NCBI RefSeq assembly: GCF_030246845.1
Contig: NZ_CP126889.1
Span: 2,785,001-2,849,000 of the forward strand
DNA length: 64,000 nt
DNA from: Enhydrobacter sp.
GTDB lineage: Bacteria > Pseudomonadota > Alphaproteobacteria > Reyranellales > Reyranellaceae
Reading direction: 5' to 3'
Below, piece after piece: positions 63,338-64,000 of this stretch (position 1 is its first letter; every line of letters begins with the position of its first letter). Below the pieces are notes generated by a model. It saw nothing but the letters and a program-made list of their open reading frames with translations. It searched no databases and was not told where the DNA came from. Both the position numbers and the translations under genes were made by a program.

Positions 63338-64000
63338 TCAGCCGCCGGCCGCGTCTAACGCGGGGACTCCGAACCGCTTCCTGGCATCCTCGCGCAGGTC
63401 GGCCTTCCTGATCTTGCCCGATTCCGTCATCGGGAAGGCCTCGACGAATACAACGTGCTTCGGCAGCTTGAAGCTTGCGACCTTGCCCCGGCAGTGACCG
63501 AGCACGTCGTCGGCGCCGATCGTGGCGCCCGCTCGGCGCTCGACATAGGCCACCGCGACTTCGCCCAGGCGTTCGTCCGGCAGGCCGACCACGGCCACCT
63601 GCTGCACGTCGGGATGCTCCAGGAGCAGGGCCTCGGTCTCCATCGGGTCGACGTTCTCGCCGCCGACCTTCAGCATGTCCTTGTAGCGGCCGAGGAAGCG
63701 AAGGCAGCCGTCGGCGAGCCACATGGCCGCGTCGCCCGTGCGCAGCCAGCCGTCGCGGGTGAAGACGGCCGCCGTCTCGGCCGGTTTCCTGTAGTACTCC
63801 TTCATCACCGCGCGGCCCCGCACCTGCAGCTCGCCCAGCGCGCCCGGCCCCAGGACCTCGCCGCTCGCGTCATCGACGATTCGCAGGTCGTAGCCGAGCC
63901 CCGGCCAGCCGGATGCCTCGCAGCGATGGGCTTCGTCGTCGTCGAGCGAAGACAGCGCGACGCCCAGCCATGTCTCGGTCATGCCGAAGCCGGACAGGTT
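63338..64000 (-). CDS. AMP-binding acyl-CoA ligase, C-terminal part (continues past window)
   Basis: 221 codons visible, in frame to the window edge. SGFGMTETWLG is the adenylate motif, followed by WLRTGDAAMWLADGCLRFLGRYKDMLKVGGENVD split as TGDAAMWL, FLGRYKDMLKV and GGENVDPMETE. The C-terminal lysine lies in PMTESGKIRKADLRE. It activates a carboxylic acid to the CoA thioester; the substrate cannot be told from this half. The N-terminus lies right of the window. Confidence 0.9.
   Translation of the reverse strand, partial: NLSGFGMTETWLGVALSSLDDDEAHRCEASGWPGLGYDLRIVDDASGEVLGPGALGELQVRGRAVMKEYYRKPAETAAVFTRDGWLRTGDAAMWLADGCLRFLGRYKDMLKVGGENVDPMETEALLLEHPDVQQVAVVGLPDERLGEVAVAYVERRAGATIGADDVLGHCRGKVASFKLPKHVVFVEAFPMTESGKIRKADLREDARKRFGVPALDAAGG

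Overview
The window looks like chromosomal DNA of a GC-rich alphaproteobacterium. The evidence is the order 23S-5S-initiator tRNA, a complete FixL-FixJ-FixK oxygen-sensing cascade, a ccoNOQP/ccoIS set and a PhaB-type reductase. I cannot fix the genus from sequence alone. I see no insertion sequence, phage, CRISPR or plasmid hallmark.

Layout. 0-2.2 kb is the 3' end of an rRNA operon with a terminator. 2.2-48.4 kb is a dense island of stress, dormancy and micro-oxic genes. It holds the heme sensor kinase fixL, fixJ, a lone receiver and a Crp/Fnr regulator of FixK type. It also holds four universal stress proteins, CBS proteins, hemN, a small cytochrome c, and a sugar/alcohol operon (dehydrogenase, beta-glucosidase, glucokinase). 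Further genes are phaB, an HlyD/RbbA-type exporter, a protease-only FtsH relative, an NAD-salvage operon (pncB, PRPP synthetase), a divergent GroEL, PfkB, a hibernation factor fused to a cold-shock domain, Hsp20, PEP synthase, ChaB and two P-type cation ATPases. 48.4-53.4 kb holds a quinol-type NO reductase gene interrupted by TGA, nnrS, a CBS protein and an orphan sdhB. 53.6-60.8 kb is the cbb3 oxidase operon ccoN-O-Q-P, two small or unknown membrane genes, then ccoI-S. 61-64 kb is unrelated: an XdhC-family gene, a LysR regulator and the end of a CoA ligase.

How it works together. I found 20 Fnr/FixK-type palindromes (TTGAY-N4-RTCAA, 15 exact and 5 with one mismatch), all between 2.8 and 47.5 kb and nearly all in intergenic gaps. 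If each box is centred at -41.5, the implied transcript starts usually lie 14-60 bases before a well-placed start codon. The likely circuit is low oxygen, then FixL-FixJ, then fixK, then the island. One box lies upstream of the operon that contains fixLJ, which suggests feedback.

The most notable unexplained element is at 37.58-37.72 kb. A perfect box is followed by no gene but by three hairpins, exposed CCUUCC/CCUCCC motifs and an intrinsic terminator. This is a candidate oxygen-regulated small RNA. The island's gene content also closely parallels the mycobacterial DosR dormancy regulon, under a different heme sensor and regulator.
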